A DNA stretch of 64,000 nt from Nematostella vectensis. Its lineage: Eukaryota > Cnidaria > Anthozoa > Actiniaria > Edwardsiidae. Where the stretch lies: contig NC_064041.1 in assembly GCF_932526225.1 (NCBI RefSeq), positions 2,244,699-2,308,698 of the forward strand, given 5' to 3'. A program made the position numbers and the translations under genes. Under the pieces are notes generated by a model. That model was given only the letters and a program-made list of their open reading frames with translations, made no database searches and had not been told where the DNA came from. Shown one piece after another: positions 11,215 to 22,110 of this stretch; the stretch's first letter is position 1; the number at the start of each line of letters is the position of its first letter.

Positions 11215-12293
11215 CTTTTGGGACGGTATAAAGTTGCGAGTTAGTTGCAGATTGTTCGTTTTGCAATTGTTGTATATGCCACAAGACACTGCAATTGTCA
11301 CACCAGTTAGAAGTCAGTATTTAGAAGTTAGTTTAGTTTGTAAAACATGTGTAAATCATGGAAAGTTATTTCTTTCGATGCGAATAATGCTGAATTGTGC
11401 ATTTATACATGTACAATAAAAAAACTAAGATAAAGATATATTTTATAATTAAGGGAGAAATGGCATATTTATGGAAAAAAAAAGAAAATTCGAGATTTTT
11501 AGGGGAGAAATCGGGACTTTTAGAGACAAATTCGGGATTTTTAGACATTTTGGGGGAAAATTCAGCAAAGATTTTTAGACCATTTTTCGGGAATTATGTA
11601 TCTAGGCCTAGGTAGAGTTTATTTTCTGTGATTTGTCTCCTGTACAAACAGGTATGTGTATCTATAAAGACGGCTGTCAAGAAAATCGCGTGTTATTTGA
11701 GCTCGACATGGGGTTGCGTTCGGCTTAATTATAATTCGGGAATTTGATTCCTCCAATTTTTTATTTGCTGAATCGAAAGAAATAACACCAATGTTTGCTC
11801 AAAGTATAAAATCTCTGCGAAAATCCATGTACCATCGGTTTTATAAGCCCCTAATTTAAGCTATTATTCAAGTCATTTTTTATTGACATGTTTAGGCAGC
11901 AATAAAACATACTTTTTTTGCCGGAAAAAGTAAAGAAACCACTCGATTTATACCTTATCAACTCCTTTCTAAGGATCTGTATCGCTATTTTTAATTCCGC
12001 GTATATTTAAAGAATATTTTGCGATTTTTTACGAAAGGTGAAAAATGCCCCCAAATCGGCGATTTGATAGGCAAAATCGTAAATTCGGTATTTCTCGAAA
12101 AATATTTATTGTATGTAACTTAAACTTTTTAACCATGATAAGAGAACCAGGGGCTAACTTTAAACCAATTTTGAGCGATTTTGAAATTTCTTATTTGGAA
12201 CTCATTGGTTGAATCTAAGGGACTGGTGCACTTAAATGTATAGAAAGAGGCGTTATTATACTTAAATGTATACACAGAGACGTTATGAGCAGC
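11215..12293. other. AT-rich intergenic region with a short degenerate repeat
   Basis: At 11480-11600 the phrase ttcgggatttttag and close variants recur about four times, spaced 20-45 bp. A short ORF over it (11397-11615) is repeat-derived. No gene is seen in the rest. The sequence entering copy A of the 4.3-kb duplication starts at 12294. Confidence 0.5.
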
Positions 12294-13115
12294 AACAGCA
12301 AGCGACGTTATTAATAGAGCTGCCCTGTAAAGCTGTTATATGTTTTTATGAGTACACTAGTGACTAGTGAAATTATACTAAAACAATTAGTCATGTCGCC
12401 TTTGGCAACTTATTGTAGAATTATAGAATATTGTATTGTAATATTGTATATATTGTAGAATTATAGAATATTGTTCTTATTTCTAGCAGCATATGCCAAC
12501 TTGAATTTGATTCTCTGAAAATGTGGAGCTTATTATCAGTGCGGTTTTAAATGACAAATTTTAATATGTTAAAAAATAGTATTAGCGGAGCCCAAACCCA
12601 AAGAAAAAGTGGTATATAAAAACATATATGGTAACAAATATTGGTAACCCATGGACTCGAGTTTTCGTGACGCGATGTCCGTCCGTCCCATAAAAGCATC
12701 GTATGACAATCAAGCTTGGCAGGTGTCATGTATGCATCAAGTGAAGTGCAAAACTGTAGTAACGTGATAGGTGACGTCATCGATGACGACACTAGAAGCA
12801 AAAAAAATATGCTGACTTCATCAAAATAAAAAATATTTATATTTCACCAAGGAAAGATCATATGGCATCCGAACACGGTAGGTGTCGTGTAGGTGTCAAG
12901 GGATGCAACAATATGGTCACATGTAGTGTGTTGTATTACGTCATGGATGACCTAACTTGATGCAAAAAACGTGATTAAAAGCAAAATCATTCATATCTCT
13001 TGAAAGAAACATTGTTTCACAACCAAACTTGGCAGGTGTAATGCTTCTGTCAAGGAGGGTGCAAACATATGGTCACGTGATTTGTGACGTCATCGAGGAC
13101 AATTAAATTACATTT

Positions 13116-13472
13116 TTGTTGGGCCTGCTCCGCAACGCCATCCACTACTTCAAGTTGGGATATGCTTCTTCCTTCAAAGAACCTGACGAAAGAGGCAAAC
13201 ATGTGTCGACTGCTCACAAAAACACAGAATTGAAGACAGAGTTGAATAATATCCTCAAAGCAGTAGTCTCTCTGGGAGGGGTGACCCAGGACGATGTTGA
13301 TGCCCTAAAGAATGCCCCTCTTGTAGAGGAGTAGATGAAGCTCTTGGAAGAGTGGTATCATCACAACATGGAACTGACAAAGGAGGTGCAGGAATTCAAG
13401 CACAAAGTGACTGAACTGAGTCACCACAGAGAAGAATGCAGCTACAACAAAGATGTCAGCTACTAAAGAGAC
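13116..13472 (+). pseudogene. Copy A: conserved 72-residue segment with in-frame TAG
   Basis: The frame reads LLRNAIHYFKLGYASSFKEP and runs to a TAG at 13332-13334. The same frame then continues for about 43 codons with a helical segment (MKLLEEWYHHNMELTKEV) to a TAA in the line starting 13441. The TAG is shared with the copies at 17692, 22742 and 26326, so it predates the duplications. Function is unknown. Confidence 0.4.
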
Positions 13473-13895
13473 ACATTTTTTACACTACATATTTATCTTC
13501 TATGTTCACAGGTGGACATGTGACCAACATTAACAATGTCAAGACCAGCGCCACAGCTGCTGTCGGGGACAATGCCACTGTGTCAAAATAAGTTCAAATG
13601 TTATTTTCTTCTTCCCTTATAGCACAAATTTCTTTTAATTTAAGTATATCAAAGATTATGAAACAGTGTTCTTCAATCGCAGCATAATTCAATTTTCTCT
13701 CCTCTTTTAGCACTGTGCAAGCCTCTGTTTCCACGAAAGGTAATAAGAGGGAAGAGGGATGCAACAGGATGGGGGTCGATACAATAATATGTAAAAAGGC
13801 TTATTTACCTAGTTTTACCCTTTTGACAAAGAAGATGGGAAAAAAACAAGCTGTACAAATAGCTCCCGATTATCGACTTTTTTTGTCCTTTTATA

Positions 13896-14288
13896 TTGAT
13901 TCTCTTCTGCTCGAGTTTCAAATATCATTTTGGGAGTGAAACAGAAAAGGTTTTCTTACATACTATGACCTTTTATGTACCCATTACCCTCTGTTCACCT
14001 ATCAATCCGTTGGTGGGGGAGGCGCAGCAAAGGGGTAGATTTCAAAAGTTTAACTGGCCCGCGTCTGGGGATTTTGACGTTCAGAGTACGTACAAGAAGT
14101 GGCAGGAGGAGGTCCTGAAGGCGTACACTCACTTCTCGTTCTTGCTGAACAAGGACGACAGTGAGCTGGACGAGCAGGATTGGTTCAGAGTCGGGATAGC
14201 ACTCAAGGGACTGGATCTAATGTTTAAGCGAAGGACGGGTAGAGACTTGTCAATGACCCACCCAGTCATTTTTGAAGAGTTGAGTTGA
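13896..14288 (+). pseudogene. Copy A: unknown conserved segment (FDVQSTYKKWQEEV)
   Basis: The C-terminal two thirds match copies B (18335-18649) and C (23416-23715), for example SELDEQDWFRV and KGLDLMFKRRTGRDLS. Copy A has one G fewer in the run near 14015, so its N-terminal part reads in a different frame from B. I do not recognise the family. Confidence 0.4.
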
Positions 14289-14492
14289 ATGAGGGTGAAG
14301 GCATCAAGCGCTGCACCCAAGCAGCCGCTGCAGCTGATTACTCCACCAACGGACGCTCTTCATCGTCTCCATTGCCGGCAGGCAAATGCCGCCATGGCAA
14401 TACAGTGCCTTGAGATCCAGATAAGTGACTTGACACTACAAAACCGTAAATCAATTTATCTTTATTTAACTGCGTTGTGTTTCTGTGTCTAG

Positions 14493-15833
14493 ACTGATAT
14501 CGTCATCCCCACTGTGGCTTCGAAGGAAGCTGCCTGCCAGGAAGGACGCACGAAACTTGCTTGAAAAAGCATGCACGAGCAAGAAATAGATTGCAGGACT
14601 TTGAATTAAAACTGTTGTCTTTCTGTGTTTAGATTGACCCCTTGCCGACTGGCCTTGACAACCCGAGCGTAGATGCAATTTGCCAGGTAGTATGCACGAA
14701 ACTGTGGCTTCGGAGGAAGCCGCCTGCCAGGAAGGACGCACGAAACTTGCTCGAAAAAGCATGCACGAGCAAGAAATAGATTGCAGGACTTTGAATTAAA
14801 ATTGTTGTCTTTCTGTGTTTAGACTGACCCCTTCCAGACCGGCCTTGACAACCCAAGCGTAGATGCAACTTGCCAGGTAGGACGCACGAAACTTGCTCAA
14901 AAAAGCATGCACAAGCACGTAATAGATTGCAAGACTTTGAATTCAATTTGTTGTCTTTCTGTGTTTAGACTGATCCCGTCCCAATTCAGTACCACCCATC
15001 GAGGGAGAGACCAGCCAGGTAAGACGTTTGGCAATTGCTTGAGCACCTAACCCCCTTGCTTGACCTCTGAATTTATCAAGTTATTTGTCTCTGCCCAGTG
15101 TGATACCCCTGGCGCCCTTGAGGTGGACGAGGACATAAAGGAAGTGGAGGACGAGGAAAAGGTACAAATTTAAATGCCATAGTGCTGATGGCCTCACGTG
15201 TGCCAGGCTAATATAGTGCGGTTGATTAATCTACACCCTATGTTTCTCTTGTCATGGCAGCCTAAGAAATCCAGCGCTCCACGAAGCGCCCACCTAACTT
15301 CATTGCTCCACCTCTGAGTTTATCATGTTATTTGTCTTTGCCCAGTGTGATACCCCTGGCGCACTTGAGCTTAATGTGAAAGAGGAAATGAAGGAAGAAG
15401 AAGACGAGGAAAAGGTACAAATTTAAATGCCATAGTGCTGATGGCCTCACGTGTGCCAGGCTAATATAGTGTGGTTGATAAATCTACACCCTATGTTTCT
15501 CTTGTTGTGGCAGCCTAAGAAATCCAGCGCTCCCCACAGCTGGTGTTGCATTTGCCAGAAGTTTAAAACCAAAATCTTCCGACATCTGCGCATCTGCGCC
15601 TTAAGGGCCAAAACCTAATGGAAAAAAAGGGAAGAATGCTGCGTGGCGACGCCACGACGCGCGAGAAAGCTCTAGCGCAGAAAGAGCCACCAAAGCACAG
15701 AAGGACCGCTGTATGCCCGATCTGCCATGTGCCAAACATGAACTTGAGACGGCACCTCAAAAATGTACATGACATCGATCGGGCGTCAATTAGACTGAAG
15801 GAGCTCCTTCAGTACGCCGATCTGATGAGCTAA
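14493..15833 (+). pseudogene. Copy A: exon cluster with tandemly repeated mini-exons and zinc-finger exon, frameshifted
   Basis: Candidate exons flanked by AG and GT are 14633-14686 and 14823-14876 (both 54 bp, encoding TGLDNPSVDA), 15099-15161 (63 bp) and 15346-15414 (69 bp, both starting CDTPGALE). A terminal exon runs from 15514. It reads WCCICQKFKTKIFRHLR, but an 8-bp duplication then shifts the frame to a stop at about 15618. The second finger (CPICHVPNMNLRRHLKNVH, to 15833) is left in another frame. The intact version is in copy B. Confidence 0.5.
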
Positions 15834-16586
15834 TTTGGAAGCCATTTTGTCCGACTCCAACCTTGTGGCGGAACCTGACATCTCTTTAATCTTTCTTTCT
15901 AAGAACAAAAGGGAAAATTGAACCGATCTCCGTTCCTGCGTCCGCTTCTTCTCCCGGCCTTGTGCCGAAAAAAAAAAGGTCGCTGGCCCCTCCCGGGCAG
16001 ACGTATCCGCCTCCACTTCTTCCCCTGGCCTTGTGCCAACTAGGCAGGTCGCTGGCCCCTCCTGGGCAAACACCAGATACCTGTCAGAGGAGGAGGAAAA
16101 ACCAAGCAGGACTGCTAGGCTGGCTAGACCTTGCAAACGTCCCTCGCTCGTGGAGTCCGACCAGTATTCCACGAGTGACGAGGACTTTGATGTCACCAAA
16201 CAGCCGGTCTCATTCTCGGAAGATGAGGCTAGTGTCGCCCTTATGACCACTACATCTGTTAACGTTTCTCACCTCACCATTCTTTTTTTACTTATCAGTC
16301 AATCGATGCTACAACCAGCAGCTGGAACTGCTCACACTCGCCGAGTTTGCGCTATTTCTCCAGCGCCAACATGGCGGAGACCTTAAGCAAGCCATGGCCA
16401 GAGATAGCCGCTAAGGTTCAATCTATCACAAACGCCAAGGCGCCATCCGGCAGCTACCTCCTGGACGCCTTTGTGGATATAAATAGGGTCTGGGGCCGCT
16501 TTTTCCTTCCAAGACGAGAAGGGCCCCGACCATCTCAAGGCCACAACCCTGCAGGGATACTGCGATGCCCTACAGCAATTCCTGGG

Positions 16587-16605
16587 AAGTACCAATGAAT
16601 ATTAT
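16587..16605. other. Junction filler between copies A and B
   Basis: The 19 bases between the two copies read aagtaccaatgaatattat. The first 17 also occur at the end of the LINE ORF (about 10304-10320). They may mark how the tandem duplication was joined. Confidence 0.5.
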
Positions 16606-16710
16606 AACAGCAAGCGACGTTATTAATAGAGCTGCCCTGTAAAGCTGTTATATGTTTCTATAAGTACACTAGTGACTAGTGAAATTATACTAAAACAATT
16701 AGTCTCCTCA

Positions 16711-16759
16711 GGCGACGTGACTATCAGCTCATAGTCTATTCGCCGATAGTCATGTCGCC
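16711..16759. repeat. Imperfect 15-bp inverted repeat (hairpin) absent from copy A
   Basis: Arm ggcgacgtgactatc (16711-16725) pairs with gatagtcatgtcgcc (16745-16759) with one mismatch around a 19-base loop. Copy A joins across direct AGTC repeats, which would remove 47 bp. Confidence 0.8.
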
Positions 16760-17475
16760 TTTGGCAACTTATTGTAGAATTATAGAATATTGTATTGTAA
16801 TATTGTATATATTGTAGAATTATAGAATATTGTTCTTATTTCTAGCAGCCTATGCCAACTTGAATTTGATTCTCTGAAAATGTGGAGCTTATTATCAGTG
16901 CGGTTTTACATGACAAATTTTAATATGTTAAAAAATAGTATTAGCGGAGCCCAAACCCAAAGAAAAAGTGGTATATAAAAACATATATGGTAACAAATAT
17001 TGGTAACCCATGGACTCGAGTTTTCGTGACGCGATGTCCGTCCGTCCCATAAAAGCATCGTATGACAATCAAGCTTGGCAGGTGTCATGTATGCATCAAG
17101 TGAAGTGCAAAACTGTGGTAACGTGATAGGTGACGTCATCGATGACGACACTAGAAGCAAAAAAAAATATGCTGACTTCATCAAAATAAAAAATATTTAT
17201 ATTTCACCAAGGAAAGATCATATGGCATCCGAACACGGTAGGTGTCGTGTAGGTGTCAAGGGATGCAACAATATGGTCACATGTAGTGTGTTGTATTACG
17301 TCATGGATGACCTAACTTAATGCAAAAAACGTGATTAAAAGCAAAATCATTCATATCTCTTGAAAGAAACATTGTTTCACAACCAAACTTGGCAGGTGTA
17401 ATGCTTCTGTCAAGGAGGGTGCAAACATATGGTCACGTGATTTGTGACGTCATCGAGGACAATTAAATTACATTT

Positions 17476-17832
17476 TTGTTGGGCCTGCTCCGCAACGCCA
17501 TCCACTACTTCAAGTTGGGATATGCTTCTTCCTTCAAAGAACCTGACGAAAGAGGCAAACATGTGTCGACTGCTCACAAAAACACAGAATTGAAGACAGA
17601 GTTGAATAATATCCTCAAAGCAGTAGTCTCTCTGGGAGGGGTGACCCAGGACGATGTTGATGCCCTAAAGAATGCCCCTCTTGTAGAGGAGTAGATGAAG
17701 CTCTTGGAAGAGTGGTATCATCACAACATGGAACTGACAAAGGAGGTGCAGGAATTCAAGCACAAAGTGACTGAACTGAGTCACCACAGAGAAGAATGCA
17801 GCTACAACAAAGATGTCAGCTACTAAAGAGAC
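17476..17832 (+). CDS. Copy B: conserved 72-residue segment, unknown function
   Basis: The 72-residue translation is the same as in copy A. It has the same TAG (17692-17694) followed by an open helical segment. Strong protein identity among copies could reflect youth rather than selection. Confidence 0.35.
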
Positions 17833-18334
17833 ACATTTTTTACACTACATATTTATCTTCTATGTTCACAGGTGGACATGTGACCAACATTAACAATGTC
17901 AAGGCCAGCGCCACAGCTGCTGTCGGGGACAATGCCACTGTGTCAAAATAAGTTCAAATGTTATTTTCTTCTTCCCTTATAGCACAAATTTCTTTTAATT
18001 TAAGTATATCAAAGATTATGAAACAGTGTTCTTCAATCGCAGCATAATTCAATTTTCTCTCCTCTTTTAGCACTGTGCAAGCCTCTGTTTCCACGAAAGG
18101 TAATAAGAGGGAAGAGGGATGCAACAGGATGGGGGTCGATACAGTAATATGTAAAAAGGCTTATTTATCTAGTTTTACCCTTTTGACAAAGAAGATCGGA
18201 AAAAAACAAGCTGTACAAATAGCTCCCGATTATCGACTTTTTTTGTCCTTTTATATTGATTCTCTTCTGCTCGAGTTTCAAATATCATTTTGGGAGTGAA
18301 ACAGAAAAGGTTTTCTTACATACTATGACCTTTT

Positions 18335-18649
18335 ATGTACCCATTACCCTCTGTTCACCTATCAATCCGTTGGTGGGGGGAGGCGCAGCAAAGGGGTGGA
18401 TTTCAAAAGTTTAACTGGCCCGTGTCTGGGGATTTTGACGTTCAGAGTACGTACAAGACGTGGCAGGAGGAGGTCCTGAAGGCGTACACTCACTTCTCGT
18501 TCCTGCTGAACAAGGACGACAGTGAGCTGGACGAGCAGGATTGGTTCAGAGTCGGGATAGCACTCAAGGGACTGGATCTAATGTTTAAGCGAAGGACGGG
18601 TAGAGACTTGTCAATGACCCACCCAGTCATTTTTGAAGAGTTGAGTTGA
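18335..18649 (+). CDS. Copy B: unknown conserved exon
   Basis: The frame is open for 104 residues and carries FQKFNWPVSGDFDVQSTYKT, DEQDWFRVGIALKGLDLMFK and MTHPVIFEELS. It is shared with copies A and C. It lies upstream of the mini-exon cluster, so it may be part of the same multi-exon gene. I do not recognise the domain. Confidence 0.4.
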   Translation: MYPLPSVHLSIRWWGEAQQRGGFQKFNWPVSGDFDVQSTYKTWQEEVLKAYTHFSFLLNKDDSELDEQDWFRVGIALKGLDLMFKRRTGRDLSMTHPVIFEELS

Positions 18650-18853
18650 ATGAGGGTGAAGGCATCAAGCGCTGCACCCAAGCAGCCGCTGCAGCTGATT
18701 ACTCCACCAACGGACGCTCTTCATCGTCTCCATTGCCGGCAGGCAAATGCCGCCATGGCAATACAGTGCCTTGAGATCCAGATAAGTGACTTGACACTAC
18801 AAAACCGTAAATCAATTTATCTTTATTTAACTGCGTTGTGTTTCTGTGTCTAG

Positions 18854-20186
18854 ACTGATATCGTCATCCCCACTGTGGCTTCGAAGGAAGCTGCCTGCCA
18901 GGAAGGACGCACGAAACTTGCTTGAAAAAGCATGCACGAGCAAGAAATAGATTGCAGGACTTTGAATTAAAACTGTTGTCTTTCTGTGTTTAGATTGACC
19001 CCTTGCCGACTGGCCTTGACAACCCGAGCGTAGATGCAATTTGCCAGGTAGTATGCACGAAACTGTGGCTTCGAAGGAAGCCGCCTGCCAGGAAGGACGC
19101 ACGAAACTTGCTCGAAAAAGCATGCACGAGCAAGAAATAGATTGCAGGGCTTTGAATTAAAATTGTTGTCTTTCTGTGTTTAGACTGACCCCTTCCAGAC
19201 CGGCCTTGACAACCCAAGCGTAGATACAACTTGCCAGGTAGGACGCACGAAACTTGCTCAAACAAGCATGCACAAGCACGTAATAGATTGCAAGACTTTG
19301 AATTCAATTTGTTGTCTTTCTGTGTTTAGACTGATCCCGTCCCAATTCAGTACCACCCATCGAGGGAGAGACCAGCCAGGTAAGACGTTTGGCAATTGCT
19401 TCAGCACCTAACCCCCTTGCTTGACCTCTGAATTTATCAAGTTATTTGTCTCTGCCCAGTGTGATACCCCTGGTGCCCTTGAGGTGGACGAGGACATAAA
19501 GGAAGTGGAGGACGAGGAAAAGGTACAAATTTAAATGCCATAGTGCTGATGGCCTCACGTGTGCCAGGCTAATATAGTGCGGTTGATTAATCTACACCCT
19601 ATGTTTCTCTTGTCACGGCAGCCTAAGAAATCCAGCGCTCCACGAAGCGCCCACCTAACTTCATTGCTCCACCTCTGAGTTTATCATGTTATTTGTCTTT
19701 GCCCAGTGTGATACCCCTGGCGCACTTGAGCTTAATGTGAAAGAGGAAATGAAGGAAGAAGAAGACGAGGAAAAGGTACAAATTTAAATGCCATAGTGCT
19801 GATGGCCTCACGTGTGCCAGGCTAATATAGTGTGGTTGATAAATCTACACCCTATGTTTCTCTTGTTGTGGCAGCCTAAGAAATCCAGCGCTCCCCACAG
19901 CTGGTGTTGCATTTGCCAGAAGTTTAAAACCAAAATCTTCCGGCATCTGCGCCTTAAGGGCCAAAACCTAATGGAAAAAAAGGGAAGAATGCTGCGTGGC
20001 GACGCCACGACGCGCGAGAAAGCTCTAGCGCAGAAAGAGCCACCAAAGCACAGAAGGACCGCTGTATGCCCGATCTGCCATGTGCCAAACATGAACTTGA
20101 GACGGCACCTCAAAAATGCACATGACATCGATCGGGCGTCAATTAGACTGAAGGAGCTCCTTCAGTACGCCGATCTGATGAGCTAA
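18854..20186 (+). CDS. Copy B: mini-exon cluster ending in a two-finger zinc protein exon
   Basis: AG/GT-flanked phase-0 exons are 18994-19047 and 19184-19237 (54 bp each), 19460-19522 (63 bp) and 19707-19775 (69 bp). The terminal exon 19875-20186 (104 codons including the TAA) is intact. The 54-bp exons encode near-identical TGLDNPSVDA peptides. The 63- and 69-bp exons both begin CDTPGALE and end EDEEK. The terminal exon reads PKKSSAPHSWCCICQKFKTK, then a second motif CPICHVPNMNLRRHLKNAH (C-x2-C, H-x4-H), and ends QYADLMS. The exon calls rest on splice signals and preserved phase only. This may be the DNA-binding part of a mobile element. Confidence 0.45.
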
Positions 20187-20219
20187 TTTGGAAGCCATTT
20201 TGTCCGACTCCAACCTTGT

Positions 20220-20640
20220 GGCGGAACCTGACATCTCTTTAATCTTTCTTTCTAAGAACAAAAGGGAAAACTGAACCGATCTCCGTTCCTGCGTCCGCTT
20301 CTTCTCCCGGCCTTGTGCCGAAAAAAAAAAAAAAAGGTCGCTGGCCCCTACCGGGCAGACGTATCCGCCTCCACTTCTTCCCCTGGCCTTGTGCCAACTA
20401 GGCAGGTCGCTGGCCCCTCCTGGGCAAACACCAGATACCTGTCAGAGGAGGAGGAAAAACCAAGCAGGACTGCTAGGCTGGTTAGGCCTTGCAAACGTCC
20501 CTCGCTCGTGGAGTCCGACCAGTATTCCACGAGTGACGAGGACTTTGATGTCACCAAACAGCCGGTCTCATTCTCGGAAGATGAGGCTAGTGTCGCCCTT
20601 ATGACCACTACATCTGTTAACGTTTCTCACCTCACCATTC
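20220..20640 (+). CDS. Copy B: Ser/Glu-rich low-complexity segment
   Basis: A frame open from 20313 encodes YLSEEEEKPSRTARL and QYSTSDEDFDVTKQ, a disordered acidic region. Acceptor-like ttctttctaag precedes it at about 20244-20256. It sits between the zinc-finger exon and the core-binding-like region, so it may be a linker exon. The same segment occurs in copy A at 15962-16260. Confidence 0.35.
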
Positions 20641-20865
20641 TTTTTTTACTTATCAGTCAATCGATGCTGACAACCAGCAGCTGGAACTGCTCACACTCGC
20701 CGAGTTTGCGCTATTTCTCCAGCGCCAACATGGCGGAGAACTTAAGCAAGCCATGGCCAGAGATAGCCGCTAAGGTTCAATCTATCACAAACGCCAAGGC
20801 GCCATCCGGCAGCTACCTCCTGGACGCCTTTGTGGATATAAATAGGGTCTGGGGCCGCTTTTTCC

Positions 20866-21285
20866 TTCCAAGACGAGAAGGGCCCCGACCATCTCAAGGC
20901 CACAACCCTGCAGGGATACTGCGATGCCCTACAGCAATTCCTGGGGTACATCCTTAAAAGCTCCGAGGCGTGCCCTTCAAGGGCTGAGCGGCTGGCTCCA
21001 AGCGCCTCCAGGCCGTCCTCCCTGCCTGGAAGACATGCCTTAGGAAGTATAAAAAAATGGGAGCGTGGGGTGCATCACCTGGAAGATTGCGAAAACGTCC
21101 TGGACATGTCACAGGTCAAGGAATTCCTCAATTCTGTGCCTGCCAAGAAGTGTACCGCCCGAATAGACCTGGCCTTGCAGCAGTACGAAAAAGGGCTGCG
21201 CAAAAGCCCCGTCACTACGAAGGAGGTCGTCAACTGTAGAAATTATCTTATCATCTGCCTGGTGTTCATGCCTTTCTTTTTATAA
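20866..21285 (+). CDS. Core-binding-like region of a possible tyrosine-recombinase element (no ATG)
   Basis: The frame is open from 20866 to the TAA at 21283-21285, about 139 codons, with no initiating ATG near its start, as expected for an exon. It reads TLQGYCDALQQFLGYILKSS, then GSIKKWERGVHHLEDCENVL, MSQVKEFLNS and a C-terminal stretch. Order and spacing resemble the 7391-7960 protein (AYLGSLSRFLRFLV, then QRRWEKHQEDLEKLI, then DVQKFSKS). The shared module is seen in the sequence; the recombinase link is inference. Copy A ends just after the start of this region. Confidence 0.45.
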   Translation, partial: FQDEKGPDHLKATTLQGYCDALQQFLGYILKSSEACPSRAERLAPSASRPSSLPGRHALGSIKKWERGVHHLEDCENVLDMSQVKEFLNSVPAKKCTARIDLALQQYEKGLRKSPVTTKEVVNCRNYLIICLVFMPFFL

Positions 21286-21287
21286 AT

Positions 21288-22110
21288 TAATCCCCTGCTC
21301 ACCACATACAGTACTTTTATTATTTTTCATTATTAATAGTGTTACAATGTCTACAAAAAAACAATTACATAAAAAATAAAAATAAAATTTAGTGTAGCTA
21401 CATAGTGAAGTTACGGAATTAATTTAATTAATGCATTAAAAAAGTATTATGTTAATAACGGAATAAGCTTTTCCCATTTGTTTAAATGAACTATTGTGGA
21501 ATTCCTATCTCTTGCAATAATATATTTATTATTTATTATTTTTGTTTGGATCAATTTACTCTTAAAATTTGAGAAATTAGGAATTTGCGACTTGAGCTTA
21601 CACAAAAAGATGAAATGTTTTGCCGCCAAGATAACATACAGTACGCATGTAGATGCAATCTGACTACTGATAAGCTCCCTCTCCCTAACTTTTTTTCTGG
21701 TATTTGCCTTAGTTATCCTCTAGCCTGCGAAAAAAAAACATTTTGCGCTTGCCAAAAGTGACTCCCACGTCAAATCATACTGTTGAAGTATTTGACCCCA
21801 TTCTTGTACCAAAAAAAAAAAAAAAACATGGGCTGGTTATTTGGGTAACTCTTTTTTCTGTTATTTTCTTTAGTGTCAAGTGATTAATCAATACGATATT
21901 CTATCGTTGGGATGGTAGAATTATAGCCATTTTGTTTGAGTACAAAACCTGTGCCACATCGTGACCAAAAGAACTTCTTTTGTAAAAATGACTCTTGTCA
22001 AATAGACGCTTCAAAATAAACCATTACCAAAGAATATCTCTTTGCATTTTTGCCCTCCTGATTTTGGGAAATTGTTGGCGTTTCAAACCGAGGGTAAAGT
22101 TTAGCAAACA
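21288..22110. other. AT-rich spacer, no supported gene
   Basis: There are poly-A runs (for example 21810-21826) and short AT tracts. ORFs here are short and AT-driven. Copy C begins at 22111. Confidence 0.5.

Larger units (their letters stand above)
12294..16586 (+). repeat. Copy A of a 4.3-kb tandem duplication
   Basis: It matches copy B (16606-20945) almost base for base, with an offset of 4312 at the left edge and 4360-4361 through most of the unit. Copy A stops at acagcaattcctggg, whereas copy B continues another 340 bp in an open frame, so B looks like the more complete parent. Copy A lacks a 47-bp hairpin segment present in B. It also carries an 8-bp duplication (gcatctgc, near 15588) and a lost G near 14015 that both shift frames. 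Confidence 0.9.
16606..20945 (+). repeat. Copy B of the 4.3-kb tandem duplication
   Basis: It begins aacagcaagcgacg like copy A and runs in register with it to ctggg at 20945. Beyond this point only B continues with coding sequence (to 21285). It retains an imperfect inverted repeat at 16711-16759. The very high identity to A points to a recent duplication, or to an assembly artefact to be excluded with long reads. Confidence 0.9.

Noticed and set aside
14466-14946. Minus-strand ORFs of about 100 residues (also at 18827-19307)
   Set aside because: They arise from the tandem mini-exon/intron repeats; the plus strand shows the splice signals.
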